Shown here: one piece after another, positions 1-8,209 of the stretch
Layout: each line of letters begins with the position of its first letter
How positions within the stretch are numbered: the stretch's first letter is position 1
From: Hyphomonadaceae bacterium
GTDB taxonomy: Bacteria > Pseudomonadota > Alphaproteobacteria > Caulobacterales > Hyphomonadaceae
Length of the DNA stretch: 37,714 nt
Direction: 5' to 3'
Assembly (NCBI GenBank): GCA_947474455.1
Contig: CANJIL010000027.1
Span: forward strand, 1 to 37,714
The notes under the pieces: generated by a model
Seen by the model: only the letters and a program-made list of their open reading frames with translations
What the model was told of the DNA's origin: nothing
Database searches by the model: none
Made by a program: the position numbers and the translations under genes

Positions 1-46
1 CGGACCAAGGAGATTGACGTGTCGCAACATCAATCTCCTTGGTCCG
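1..46. repeat. Perfect 17-bp inverted repeat at window edge
   Basis: Positions 1-17 and 30-46 are exact reverse complements around a 12-base loop (18-29), so the region can form a long hairpin. It lies just beyond the end of the TonB-like reading frame on the minus strand, so it may be that gene's transcription terminator with its T-run outside the window. No T-run follows on the plus side. The end of a mobile element is an alternative that cannot be tested here. Confidence 0.8.
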
Positions 47-61
47 CGCCGAGTGGACAAC

Positions 62-481
62 CTATTGAGAGACCACATCTAGCCCTTCAAGCCCGCCGGA
101 CTGCGCGGGTTGTGCAAAGGGCGACGGGCAGAGATAGACACTGTCGTTGCTAGCCGCAGGCGCAGGCTGCCGCGGCGATGTTGCCGTCGTCGGCTACTTG
201 TCGTTCCGGCGAGGCGGGGGCCGCGATGGCGCAGTGTCCGTGGGTTCTGTTTTAGCGGGCGCAGGAGTGGGCCGCGGCGGAGGCCGGACCGGCATAGGCA
301 GCGAATCCACGATCAGCGAAACCTCGATTGCCTCTGGAATAGTCGTAGGCTTGGTCGCCTGTGGCTGCAGGGACGCCGCCATCAGTCCCATGACAGCAAG
401 CCCGACCACGCCATGCGCGACAACGCAGCCTGCGGCCGGGGCATGCCTGCGCCAGTCCGGCCAGTTCGCCCATCCGCTCAT
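62..481 (-). pseudogene. TonB-like energy transducer N-terminus, interrupted by in-frame TAG
   Basis: From the ATG at 479-481 the frame encodes a short cytoplasmic start, one hydrophobic segment (about residues 17-38, rich in A, V, G, L and M) and a proline-rich stretch (about residues 60-92), the architecture of TonB or TolA-like proteins that span the periplasm. The frame meets TAG at 194-196. Read through it, the same frame stays open for 43 more codons, continues with proline and alanine-rich sequence and ends at TAG 62-64. No typical TonB C-terminal domain is visible, so the protein would be short (139 residues) even if read through. It could be a decayed gene, a short functional product of 95 residues, or a sequencing error. 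The TonB label rests on composition and layout only. Confidence 0.45.
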
Positions 482-546
482 GCAGCCCCATCGCCCGCGA
501 CTATGCGCGCGCTGCGCTGATCAGAAATCATGAAATCTGTGCCGAC

Positions 547-1152
547 CTAAAGGATATCTTTGTGCGAGGTCACAATCTTGCCCACAAGGCCGTACTCAAC
601 CGCCTCTTTCGCGCTCATCCAGTGATCGCGATCGGTGTCCTTCTTGATGCGCTCAACCGACTGGCCGGTTGCATCCGCGAAGATCTGGTTCAAGCGTTCG
701 CGCATCTTGATGATCTCGCGCGCCTGGATCTCGACATCCGACGCCTGACCACCGACCCCGCCGCGGGGTTCGTGCAGCAGGAAGCGGGTGTTCGGCAGGG
801 CGAAACGATTCTGCCTCGCGCCAGCCGCATAGATCAGCGCTCCAGCCGATGCGCACCAGCCCGTGCCGAGGATCTTCACCGGGGCGCGCACGAACTTGAT
901 CATGTCGTGGATCATGTCGCCGCTTTCGACGTGTCCGCCCGGCGAGGACAGGACAAGCAGGATCGGCTTGTCGCTGACAGCCGAATAGGCGAGCAGCTGC
1001 GTGCATATCGCCCGCGCCTGCTTGTCGTTGATCTCTCCGGTGAGAAGGATGGTGCGGGCCTCGAAAAGAGCCTTTTCCATCAAGGACGACGGGGACTCTT
1101 CCCTCTTGGAGGAGTCATCTTGTTCATCGTCTTCGTCGAACCGAATCGGCAT
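547..1152 (-). CDS. ClpP-family serine protease (second ClpP-like subunit)
   Basis: A ClpP-type peptidase of 201 residues, close to the family's usual length. It would form a barrel that degrades proteins unfolded by a Clp ATPase in the cytoplasm. The catalytic triad is visible: Ser102 in GWCASAGA, His127 in LLHEPRGG and Asp172 in KKDTDRD, with the glycine-rich oxyanion loop SSPGGHVESG at about 69-78. The start at 1152 is chosen because GGAG lies five bases before it; an in-frame ATG at 1179 has no clear ribosome site. The first 25 residues are very acidic and unlike a standard ClpP propeptide. There is no clpX beside it; its neighbour is apt, so it may be an accessory copy, with the main clpP elsewhere. 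Family assignment is firm, role inferred. Confidence 0.93.
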   Translation of the reverse strand: MPIRFDEDDEQDDSSKREESPSSLMEKALFEARTILLTGEINDKQARAICTQLLAYSAVSDKPILLVLSSPGGHVESGDMIHDMIKFVRAPVKILGTGWCASAGALIYAAGARQNRFALPNTRFLLHEPRGGVGGQASDVEIQAREIIKMRERLNQIFADATGQSVERIKKDTDRDHWMSAKEAVEYGLVGKIVTSHKDIL

Positions 1153-1241
1153 GGGTGCTCCAGTGGTCTTCGCCCGCATAGGTGGCGTTCCAGCCGCGCC
1201 GGGTCAATGGCCGCAGCAGACCTCGGCTTTCCACAGGCCGG

Positions 1242-1769
1242 TTAATGCCCCGCGAACCAGACCAGATAGCTGACTTCTATCCCTTGGGCGGCAAGCCGAC
1301 TGTCGCCCTGAAGCTCCGGCAGGCAGACCAGAAAGGCGGCTCCCGCGATCTTCGCTCCGGCCTTGCGCAGCAGCTTGATCGCCGCCATCGCCGTGCCCCC
1401 TGTCGCGATTAGGTCATCCACCAGCAACACCCGATCGCCCGGCGAGATGGCGTCGGTGTGTATTTCTAGCGAGTCGACACCGTATTCGAGGTCGTAGCTT
1501 TCGGTAATGACGCTATGGGGGAGCTTGCCCTTCTTCCGAAGCGGCACGAAGCCGGCCGAAAGCTGATGAGCCACCGCTCCGCCCAGAATGAAACCCCGTG
1601 CCTCGACACCCGCCACCTTGTCGATCTTCTGGCCCGCATAAGGCTGCACCAGCTCGTCCACTGCCTGCCGGAAGGCGCGTGGATTGCCCATCAAAGTGGT
1701 GACGTCCCGGAACATGATCCCCGGCTTGGGAAAGTCCGGAATGGTACGTATGGCGTCCTTCAGTTCCAT
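1242..1769 (-). CDS. apt: Adenine phosphoribosyltransferase
   Basis: Converts adenine and PRPP to AMP and pyrophosphate in the cytoplasm (purine salvage). At 175 residues it has the usual length. It starts with the family hallmark [17 protein letters not shown] (residues 10-26), has the loop [10 protein letters not shown], and carries the PRPP-binding motif [14 protein letters not shown] at about residues 114-127. It lies 45 bases downstream of the glutathione transferase in a co-directional run that begins with methylthioadenosine phosphorylase. That enzyme releases adenine, which apt would reuse, so the two salvage genes make functional sense near each other. A G-rich stretch precedes the ATG. 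Assignment is secure. Confidence 0.97.
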   Translation of the reverse strand: MELKDAIRTIPDFPKPGIMFRDVTTLMGNPRAFRQAVDELVQPYAGQKIDKVAGVEARGFILGGAVAHQLSAGFVPLRKKGKLPHSVITESYDLEYGVDSLEIHTDAISPGDRVLLVDDLIATGGTAMAAIKLLRKAGAKIAGAAFLVCLPELQGDSRLAAQGIEVSYLVWFAGH

Positions 1770-1814
1770 GAGTGCCCCCGGTTGGATCAGGTCAGAATTG
1801 CTGGGCGTCTATAT

Positions 1815-2462
1815 CTAAGCAATGTCCGTACGCGCCAACTGCCGGGTTTCCCCTGCAGCTGCCGAAATCCACGCCGCCATGTTCGGCTCGGTAGTCAATC
1901 GGCCGATATAAGCGTCCGCTTCGGGCGAGCGCAGGATGGCGTAGGTGACAAAGCGCGTGGCGACTGGCGCATACATCGCATCGGCGATGGACCAGGCGCC
2001 GAACAGGAACGGCCCGCCAGAACGCTTGAGCCAGCCGCTCCAAAGCTCATCGATTTTTGCAGCATCGTCACGTCCGGCCTGCGTCATGCGGTTGGGGTCG
2101 GTTCGACGGCGGATGTTCATCGGCGCATCGTTGCGCAGATGGGCGAAGCCCGCATGCATCATCGTGGCCGCCGATCTTGCCAACGCCCGCTCTCGCGCAT
2201 CCGCCGGCCAGAGCGACGGGTTCTGCTCAGCCGCCCATTCGCAGATCGCAAGGCTCTCGGCGATGACGACGCCATCCGCTTCCAACGCAGGCACGCGCGC
2301 ATTTGGAGAGATGGCGCTGAACACCGGCTTGCCGCCGCCCAGTTCCGACAATGCATGCAGCACTTCCTCGAACGCTATCCCGCCGACGCGCAGCGCCAGC
2401 CATGGCCGCATAGACCAGGACGAATAATTCTTGTCGCCGATATGCAGACGTGGCTGTCTCAT
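1815..2462 (-). CDS. Glutathione S-transferase family protein
   Basis: A 215-residue cytosolic glutathione transferase. The N-terminal thioredoxin-like half begins LHIGDKNYSSWSMRPWLALR, with the Ser pair at the position of the catalytic Ser or Tyr, and is followed by the VPALEADG cis-proline motif and ESLAICEW, which contacts the glutathione glutamyl group. The rest is the helical domain. The start at 2462 is chosen because AGGGGAGA lies just upstream and the family motif begins at once; an upstream in-frame extension looks non-coding. It lies 11 bases after the LysE gene, so the two are probably cotranscribed. The substrate is unknown. Confidence 0.92.
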   Translation of the reverse strand: MRQPRLHIGDKNYSSWSMRPWLALRVGGIAFEEVLHALSELGGGKPVFSAISPNARVPALEADGVVIAESLAICEWAAEQNPSLWPADARERALARSAATMMHAGFAHLRNDAPMNIRRRTDPNRMTQAGRDDAAKIDELWSGWLKRSGGPFLFGAWSIADAMYAPVATRFVTYAILRSPEADAYIGRLTTEPNMAAWISAAAGETRQLARTDIA

Positions 2463-2473
2463 CGGTATCTCCC

Positions 2474-3112
2474 CTATGCGTGCTGCCTCAGGCCAAACGC
2501 AACGAGCAGCGCAAGAACGATGAACACGACGCCCACGCCGCGCTCGAACCACTTACGAATTTGCGGCTTGCTGAGGAAGCGCGACAGCGATCCGCCAAGG
2601 TGCGTGTACATCCATTGCACCGCCATATCTATGACAGTGCCGACCACGCCGATGACCAGCGTCTGGCTGAGCACGTGCCCGCTTGCATCGATGAACTGCG
2701 GCAGTAGCGTGATGAACCAGATGATCGTCTTGGGATTACCGAAGCCGAGCATCAGGCCGTCGAAAAAGGCGCCGCGACCTACCGCAATGACGGGGGCCGG
2801 CTGGCCGGCGTCGGGCGGCGCATGCTTCTGAAGCGAGCGGATCAAGGCCAACACGCCGATCAGCGCAAGATAGCCTGCGCCCACCCATTTGAGGATGAAG
2901 AAGGCCAGCGGCGAAGTTGCGATCAAACCTGCGAGCCCCAGCGCTGTAAGCGCGAAAAAGGCGACGTTGGCGACCTGGATGCCGAAACCGGCCATCATGC
3001 CGGCGCGATGCCCACGCAGCGCCGCTTGCGACATGATGAACATGACGTTTGGGCCGGGCGCGAGGCTGACCAGCGTGGTCATCCCGATGAACAACAGGAG
3101 GTTGTCGGGCAT
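2474..3112 (-). CDS. LysE/RhtB family amino-acid exporter
   Basis: An inner-membrane exporter of 212 residues with about six hydrophobic segments. The N-terminal signature LVSLAPGPNVMFIMSQAALRG is typical of the RhtB/LysE family, which exports amino acids such as homoserine, threonine, leucine or lysine. A second conserved motif, GFGNPKTIIWF, lies in the middle. A G-rich stretch (GGGGGGAAGAG) precedes the ATG. It is placed 52 bases after mtnP and 11 before the glutathione transferase, suggesting one transcript. Substrate cannot be read from sequence. Confidence 0.93.
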   Translation of the reverse strand: MPDNLLLFIGMTTLVSLAPGPNVMFIMSQAALRGHRAGMMAGFGIQVANVAFFALTALGLAGLIATSPLAFFILKWVGAGYLALIGVLALIRSLQKHAPPDAGQPAPVIAVGRGAFFDGLMLGFGNPKTIIWFITLLPQFIDASGHVLSQTLVIGVVGTVIDMAVQWMYTHLGGSLSRFLSKPQIRKWFERGVGVVFIVLALLVAFGLRQHA

Positions 3113-3164
3113 CAGTCTCTCTTCCCCCCTGCGCCCGGGATGTGAGAGTACGCGCCCGTTTCCG

Positions 3165-4043
3165 TCAAGATCTCAAAAGCCGCCCGGCCACAGCCTCCAG
3201 CTGCCGCACAAGCGCCGGATCGCGCACCTCGCGCGACGTGATGATCGCATGATCAAGGCAGACGTCTATGCCGTCCGGATCGGGCGTTCGTGTCATGGGG
3301 AAAAGGCGCTGTGCGATGCGCCCGACAAGCGAAGCGGCGCGGTCGGCATTGCGATGAAGCACTTTGAGGACATCCGTTACCGAAACGGCCGCAACCTCCT
3401 CGCGCCAGCAATCATAGTCGGTCTCCATCGCCACCGTCGCATAGGGCAATTCTGCTTCGCGGGCGAGCTTGGCCTCGGGCATGTTGGTCATCCCAATCAC
3501 GGCGCAATCCCACGAGCGATAGAGTTTCGATTCCGCAAGCGATGAGAACTGCGGACCTTCGATCGCCAGATAGGTGCCGCCGCGATGGGTACGAATCCCG
3601 AGAGCAGCAGATTCCTCAGCCGCTAACACCGCCAGGCGTGAGGATACTGGGTGCGCCATCGACACGTGCGCGACGACGCCCTCGCCGAAGAAACTCGTCT
3701 CGCGGGCGAACGTGCGATCGATGAACTGATCGACGATGACGAAGTCGCCCGGGGCGAATTCCTCCTTCAGTGAACCACACGCCGACAGAGAAAGCAGGTC
3801 TGTGCATCCGGCCCGTTTCATCACATCGATATTGGCGCGGTAGTTCAGCTGTGTCGGGCCCAGCTTGTGCCCGCGCCCATGGCGCGGAAGGAAAACCAGA
3901 TCAACACCACGCAGCGTGCCGCGGAACACCTGATCCGACGGCGCACCCCAGGGGGATGCAATGGTCTCCCAACGTCCGCCGACGATGCCAGGTATCTGGT
4001 AAAGGCCTGAGCCGCCGATGATACCGAGAACCCATTTGCTCAT
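3165..4043 (-). CDS. mtnP: S-methyl-5'-thioadenosine phosphorylase
   Basis: A purine nucleoside phosphorylase-fold enzyme that splits methylthioadenosine, a by-product of polyamine synthesis, into adenine and methylthioribose-1-phosphate. The N-terminus LGIIGGSGLYQIPG, the phosphate-binding LPRHGRGH, the purine-site SACGSL and the late motif MTNMPEAKLAREAE followed by TDYDCW are those of the MTA phosphorylase branch rather than of guanosine phosphorylases. The length of 292 residues is usual. It is the first gene of the co-directional run that ends with apt, which would use the adenine made here. There is a 250-base gap between it and petC upstream. Confidence 0.95.
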   Translation of the reverse strand: MSKWVLGIIGGSGLYQIPGIVGGRWETIASPWGAPSDQVFRGTLRGVDLVFLPRHGRGHKLGPTQLNYRANIDVMKRAGCTDLLSLSACGSLKEEFAPGDFVIVDQFIDRTFARETSFFGEGVVAHVSMAHPVSSRLAVLAAEESAALGIRTHRGGTYLAIEGPQFSSLAESKLYRSWDCAVIGMTNMPEAKLAREAELPYATVAMETDYDCWREEVAAVSVTDVLKVLHRNADRAASLVGRIAQRLFPMTRTPDPDGIDVCLDHAIITSREVRDPALVRQLEAVAGRLLRS

Positions 4044-4119
4044 GCGGCACCGTAGCCCGTCATCTGTTGGGGAGGAAATACGGGAAAGCCGCGCGGCAAC
4101 TCCGGCCTGGAAGCGGTAG

Positions 4120-4165
4120 CTGGGATCCGCACAGACCGACAGCCCGACGGCCTAACGGATCCCAG
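4120..4165. repeat. 10-bp perfect inverted repeat in the petC-mtnP gap
   Basis: CTGGGATCCG at 4120-4129 is exactly mirrored at 4156-4165 with a 26-base loop that is itself GC-rich. It lies in the 250-base gap between petC and mtnP (4044-4293), where no convincing gene is seen. No T-run adjoins either arm, so it is not a classical terminator. It resembles the dispersed palindromes found in alphaproteobacterial intergenic DNA. Confidence 0.6.
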
Positions 4166-4293
4166 TATACGCCTTGCGACGTATCGCGAATGGCTGTGGA
4201 CGCAACGTGACGCCGTTGGAGCCAAGCCATGTTCGGAGATTGAGCCCATGCGCCGGCGCCCGCCGCGAAGCCGCGGCGGGCGCTGGTCAATGT

Positions 4294-5202
4294 CTAATGT
4301 TCGACGTTCCGCCAGATCGCCTTGTAGGACAGGAACACGAGGATCGACAGCAGGATCAAAAACGGGATAACCGCCGCGCCCATCTGCTTGCGAGCCACAG
4401 CCTTGGGATCGCTCGCCCAGGCGAGGAAGGTTGCAACATCTTCCGCCATCTGCGGCAGATTGGTGGGCGTGCCGTCATCGAAGGTCACGTTGGCCGTCGC
4501 CAGCGGCGAAGCCATCGCGAGGAAACCGCCCGGTGGCTTATGGCGCGGATCACCCGACCAGCTGGCAGCCGTGTCGCCGCCGAAATAGGCGTTATAGTGC
4601 TGGCCAGCGGCGACTGTCAGACCGGCGGGCGGCGTATGATACCCGTTCAGGAGTGAGTACACGTACGCGGCGCCGCCATGGCGAGCCTTGGCGATCACCG
4701 ACAGGTCCGGCGGCAGGGCTCCGCCATTGACGACACGCGCGGCGATGTCGCTGGCGTAGGGGCCGAGGATGCGGTCAGAGGTCTTTGCCGGCATTTTCAC
4801 GGGGTCGCCCGAATCGGGATCGATGCTCGGAATTTGGTTCACGTATTTGGCCGCGATCTCCTTCACAGCGGGGTTGTCGTTCGGGTTCGGGTAGCGGGCC
4901 TCGTAGAACGGGCCGCCTTGCTCGCCAAGATTGCGGAACGACAGCAGCTTCATGCCGTGGCAGCTCGAGCAGACCTCGGTGAACACCTTGAAGCCGCGCT
5001 GCAACTGGTTCTGGTCGAATGTGCCGAAGAATTCCTCGTGGTGCCAGCCGTGGGCCGGCGCCATCAGCTCATGACCGCCGGCCCCAGCGGCGTGGCCGGT
5101 TTCACCTGCTGGAGCGCCATGCTCCTGGGCAAGAACCGGAACCGCAACGGCGCTGACGGCCAGAGCCGCAAGACCTGCGAGAGCGAGTTTCGCGAAACGC
5201 AT
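4294..5202 (-). CDS. petC: Cytochrome c1 of the bc1 complex
   Basis: Membrane-anchored, periplasm-facing c-type cytochrome of respiratory complex III; it takes electrons from the Rieske protein and passes them to cytochrome c. There is a Sec signal peptide (residues 1-25, ending VLAQ), haem-binding CSSCH at 78-82, the conserved LPPDLS at 164-169, the axial methionine in GGFLAMASPL (Met230) and a C-terminal membrane anchor (about 276-296). The start at 5202 has AAGGAGAG just before it and gives the signal peptide; an upstream extension does not fit. It is the last gene of petA-petB-petC, 10 bases after petB. Confidence 0.97.
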   Translation of the reverse strand: MRFAKLALAGLAALAVSAVAVPVLAQEHGAPAGETGHAAGAGGHELMAPAHGWHHEEFFGTFDQNQLQRGFKVFTEVCSSCHGMKLLSFRNLGEQGGPFYEARYPNPNDNPAVKEIAAKYVNQIPSIDPDSGDPVKMPAKTSDRILGPYASDIAARVVNGGALPPDLSVIAKARHGGAAYVYSLLNGYHTPPAGLTVAAGQHYNAYFGGDTAASWSGDPRHKPPGGFLAMASPLATANVTFDDGTPTNLPQMAEDVATFLAWASDPKAVARKQMGAAVIPFLILLSILVFLSYKAIWRNVEH

Positions 5203-5212
5203 CTCTCTCTCC

Positions 5213-6649
5213 TTAGTGAGCAGCCGCGGCGGGAGTCGCCGAGCCGTGTTTCTTGCGGACGCTATCCGCAATGGACGCAGGTCTGGGTTTCGGCTTCTCG
5301 ATCACGCCGAGCAGCGGCAGGAACACCAGGAAGTACAGGAAGTAGTAGGCACCCAGGATCTGCGAGAGCCACAGCCATTTGAAGCCTTCGGACTGCACCT
5401 CGATCGCCGCGCCAGCAGTCGGCGGAAGAGCGCTCTGCCTGGCGCGCAGCGCGGCGTAGTCGTCGCTGACTTCGCGCTGCGGCTGGCGGTTGGTGTCGGT
5501 GTAGACGAGCGCGACTTTGTCGGGGCCGAAGTTGAACACGAACTTGTCCGGGTCGTTGGCGCCGCAGAAGCCGAGGCCGACACTCGCAAAAGCGAAAACC
5601 ACGAACAATGAACGGGCGACCGGACGGTAGCGCATTGACCGCACCTTGGACGTGTCCAGCCAGGGCAGGATGAACAGGACGACGATGGCGCCGAACATCG
5701 CGATGACGCCCAGAAGTTTCGCCGGGATCGGCCCTATGTCGAACGTGACGGCGCGCAGGATCGCGTAGAACGGCAGCAGATACCATTCGGGTACAATGTG
5801 CGCCGGCGTCTGCAGCGGGTTCGCCTCGACCGAGTTGTCTGCATGGCCGAGCGCATTCGGGAAATAGAACACGAACAGCGCGAAAAGGATCAGGAAAATG
5901 ACGATCGCGAAACCGTCCTTCACCGTGTAATATGGATGGAACGGCACTGTATCCTTCTTGACGTCCTTCACAGAGACGCCAGTCGGGTTGTTGTTCCCTG
6001 GCACGTGCAGCGCCCAGATATGCAGGACGACGATACCCGCGATCACAAACGGCAGCAGATAGTGCAGCGAGAAGAAGCGGTTGAGGGTCGGATCGCCGAT
6101 CGCCGGACCGCCCATCAGATAGGTCTTGATAGGCTCGCCGATCAGCGGGATCGCGCCGATCAGGTTGGTGATAACCGCCGAACCATGGAACGACATCTGA
6201 CCCCACGGCAGCACATAGCCCATGAACGCCGTAGCCATCATCAGGAAGTAGATCACGACGCCGAGGATCCAGATGACCTCGCGCGGGTTCTTGTACGAGC
6301 CGTAATACATGCCGCGGAACATGTGGATGTAGACAGCGAGGAAGAACATCGAGGCGCCGTTGGCGTGGATGTTCCGGATCAGCCAGCCGAAGTCGATATC
6401 GCGCATGATACGCTCGACCGACGCGAACGCCATCTGCGTGTTGGCGACATAGTGCATAGCGAGCACGATGCCGGTCACGATCTGGATCGCGAGGCAGGCC
6501 GCGAGGATCCCGCCGAAGGTCCACCAATAATTGAGGTTCTTCGGCGTTGGGAAATCCATCAGGTCCGCACCGAATCGGATGATGGGCAAACGCTCATCCA
6601 TCCACTTGGTGAAGCCACTCTTGGGTTCGTAGGTCGACGGTCCGCTCAT
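5213..6649 (-). CDS. petB: Cytochrome b of the bc1 complex
   Basis: Polytopic inner-membrane subunit that holds both b haems and the quinol oxidation and quinone reduction sites of complex III. It has 478 residues. Haem ligand pairs His95/His109 and His196/His210 are visible, as is PEWY (287-290) of the quinol site. The segment normally read as GQMSFWGATVITNL is here [14 protein letters not shown], with His155 in place of the usual Trp. A roughly 60-residue charged insert (about 373-430) precedes the last membrane helix, as in other alphaproteobacterial cytochromes b that are longer than the mitochondrial form. It lies 15 bases after petA and 10 before petC. Confidence 0.97.
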   Translation of the reverse strand: MSGPSTYEPKSGFTKWMDERLPIIRFGADLMDFPTPKNLNYWWTFGGILAACLAIQIVTGIVLAMHYVANTQMAFASVERIMRDIDFGWLIRNIHANGASMFFLAVYIHMFRGMYYGSYKNPREVIWILGVVIYFLMMATAFMGYVLPWGQMSFHGSAVITNLIGAIPLIGEPIKTYLMGGPAIGDPTLNRFFSLHYLLPFVIAGIVVLHIWALHVPGNNNPTGVSVKDVKKDTVPFHPYYTVKDGFAIVIFLILFALFVFYFPNALGHADNSVEANPLQTPAHIVPEWYLLPFYAILRAVTFDIGPIPAKLLGVIAMFGAIVVLFILPWLDTSKVRSMRYRPVARSLFVVFAFASVGLGFCGANDPDKFVFNFGPDKVALVYTDTNRQPQREVSDDYAALRARQSALPPTAGAAIEVQSEGFKWLWLSQILGAYYFLYFLVFLPLLGVIEKPKPRPASIADSVRKKHGSATPAAAAH

Positions 6650-6664
6650 GAGCCCCTTCCCCTA

Positions 6665-7246
6665 CTACAGCGAAATCTTGATCATAGTGGGCGACGAATA
6701 CTCGTACTTCGGGATCGCCAGGTTCTTTGGCGCCGGACCTTTGCGGACCCGCCCCGAGGTGTCGTAGTGCGAGCCGTGGCATGGGCAGTACCAACCGCCG
6801 AACTCGCCGACCGAACCCTGCGCCGGGCCGACCGGAACGCATCCGAGGTGGGTGCAGGTGCCGGACGTCACCAGGATCGCCGGATTGAGATTGCCATCCG
6901 CGCCTTTGACAAGTCGCGAGTCGTCAGTAGCCGGATCACGCAGCTGCGCGGTGTCGCCGGCCTTCGCGGAAGCGATCTCCCCAGGAGTGCGGTGACGGAT
7001 GAAGAAAGGCTGACCGCCGATTAGCACGCGGATCTCGCTGCCGAGGGGCACTTTGGAAACATCGACCTCGGCGCTGGACAACGCCCGCGTGTCAGCCGCG
7101 GGAGCGAGTTGCTGCACGAATGGCCAAGCCACGGCGGCGACGCCGCCTGCGGTCACGGTCGCGGCCGCAATGTGAATGAAATCGCGACGCGTTTCCCCCG
7201 CATGGGCGCCAGCGATTGGCGCGGTCTTCGAACCGTGTTCCGACAC
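6665..7246 (-). CDS. petA: Rieske iron-sulfur subunit of the bc1 complex
   Basis: 193 residues. The [2Fe-2S] protein moves electrons from quinol to cytochrome c1. There is a twin-arginine signal/anchor: RRDF at residues 20-23 followed by an alanine-rich hydrophobic stretch, with no cleavage expected. Cluster motifs CTHLGC (131-136) and CPCHGSH (154-160) are intact, including the disulfide cysteines. The GTG at 7244-7246 is chosen because GGGAG lies six bases upstream; a longer frame upstream reads as non-coding. It is the first gene of the petABC operon and is divergent from trmL, with a 95-base shared promoter region. Confidence 0.95.
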   Translation of the reverse strand: MSEHGSKTAPIAGAHAGETRRDFIHIAAATVTAGGVAAVAWPFVQQLAPAADTRALSSAEVDVSKVPLGSEIRVLIGGQPFFIRHRTPGEIASAKAGDTAQLRDPATDDSRLVKGADGNLNPAILVTSGTCTHLGCVPVGPAQGSVGEFGGWYCPCHGSHYDTSGRVRKGPAPKNLAIPKYEYSSPTMIKISL

Positions 7247-7341
7247 ACGAGTCTCCCATGCTATCCGGAGCTTTGGACGCCTTATTACCGCCGCGTGAGG
7301 AACCCCCCACGTGGCGTGGTGTCGCAAGAAAGCCCCCCTGC

Positions 7342-7821
7342 GTGACGGACCCGTCTAAAGTGCGACTCGCCCTCTTTCAACCTGACATCCCTCAGAATCT
7401 TGGGGCAAATCTGCGATTGGCGGCGTGCCTTGGCGTCGCAGTCGATATTATAGAGCCTTGCGGCTTCCCTTTGACCGATAAAGCGCTCCGCCGGACGGCG
7501 ATGGACTATGGGAAAAACGTCGAAATCCTCCGTCATGACAGCTGGTCGCACTTTTGCGACATGCAAACCCGTTCAGGCGGCCGTCTGATCCTGTTTACGA
7601 CGAAAGGGGCTGCGACACTCGCGACAACCCTGTTCCGGCCGGACGATACGCTTCTGTTCGGTCGCGAATCCGCGGGCGTCCCTGACGACGTCCATGCCGC
7701 AGCGGACATGCGCGTGAGGATCGCCCTCGCGCCATGTGCTCGATCGCTTAACGTCGCGATGTCGGGCGGAATCGCGCTTTGGGAGGCATTACGCCAGACC
7801 GGGCAGCTTCCCGCGGGCTAG
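7342..7821 (+). CDS. trmL: tRNA (cytidine(34)-2'-O)-methyltransferase
   Basis: A SPOUT-fold methyltransferase that methylates the wobble ribose of tRNA-Leu using S-adenosylmethionine. About 159 residues, near the usual 155-160. Recognisable motifs are LFQPDIPQNLGANLRLAACLG at the N-terminus, LLFGRESAGVPDDVH in the middle, and the knot-region sequence RSLNVAMSGGIALWEA. The GTG start at 7342 puts the first conserved strand a few residues in; no strong ribosome site is visible. An in-frame ATG at 7258 would add 28 unlikely residues. The 3' end overlaps the convergent lipoprotein gene by four bases. Confidence 0.94.
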   Translation: MTDPSKVRLALFQPDIPQNLGANLRLAACLGVAVDIIEPCGFPLTDKALRRTAMDYGKNVEILRHDSWSHFCDMQTRSGGRLILFTTKGAATLATTLFRPDDTLLFGRESAGVPDDVHAAADMRVRIALAPCARSLNVAMSGGIALWEALRQTGQLPAG

Positions 7822-8138
7822 CCGCCAGCGAGGTACCCTTCGGCGCCGCAGGTATTGATAACTTCCCTGACCGCAACGGCGAGTTTGCCTTTTTGCGCGG
7901 GCGCCAGTTCCTCCACCATCTTCTCGGTCTCGGAGTCCTCCCCCTGGGCGCCCAGAACGACGATGTCGAACAACTCCTTGTCCAGCTTCTGATCTGAAAC
8001 CTTGGCGAAGCACTCGCAGACTTCTACGGTCTCGCCTTCCGCGATGCACTGCTCGGCGATGACCTTCTTGCCGGCCTCATTCTGGCTGCAGGCAGCCAGC
8101 CCAGCCATGGCTAGAGCAATACGTGCGAGGCGCGCCAT
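7818..8138 (-). CDS. Small lipoprotein with C-X9-C-E-C motif (copy 1)
   Basis: 106 residues. The start at 8138 gives a lipoprotein signal, MARLARIALAMAGLAAC, with a lipobox (LAAC) at residue 17. The mature part is acidic and helical-looking, with Cys-X9-Cys-Glu-Cys followed by one more Cys near the end. The next gene (8210-8542) has the same signal, the same C-X9-C-E-C spacing and a closing Cys, so the two are tandem paralogues. I do not recognise a named family. The cysteines may form disulfides in the periplasm. The gene overlaps the end of trmL by four bases on the other strand. Confidence 0.8.
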   Translation of the reverse strand: MARLARIALAMAGLAACSQNEAGKKVIAEQCIAEGETVEVCECFAKVSDQKLDKELFDIVVLGAQGEDSETEKMVEELAPAQKGKLAVAVREVINTCGAEGYLAGG

Positions 8139-8209
8139 GCGTGCTTCAACCTGTCTTCGATCTGCAATAGCCGCGCTTCTAGTTTGGCGCGGTGCAACGC
8201 TCAATCACA

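Noticed and set aside
562-1245. Long plus-strand reading frame opposite the ClpP-like gene
   Set aside because: It is the antisense shadow of a gene with a complete catalytic triad; its sequence has no recognisable family features.
4060-4290. 76-residue minus-strand frame between petC and mtnP
   Set aside because: It has no ribosome site or family pattern and runs through a palindromic repeat; treated as non-coding.
5262-6527. 421-residue frame inside cytochrome b on the same strand
   Set aside because: It is arginine-rich frame shadow of petB, in a different frame from the haem-binding histidines, with no ribosome site.
5798-7024. 408-residue plus-strand frame opposite petB and petA
   Set aside because: It is rich in Arg, His, Asp and Glu as expected from the reverse of GC-rich coding DNA, and overlaps two certain genes.
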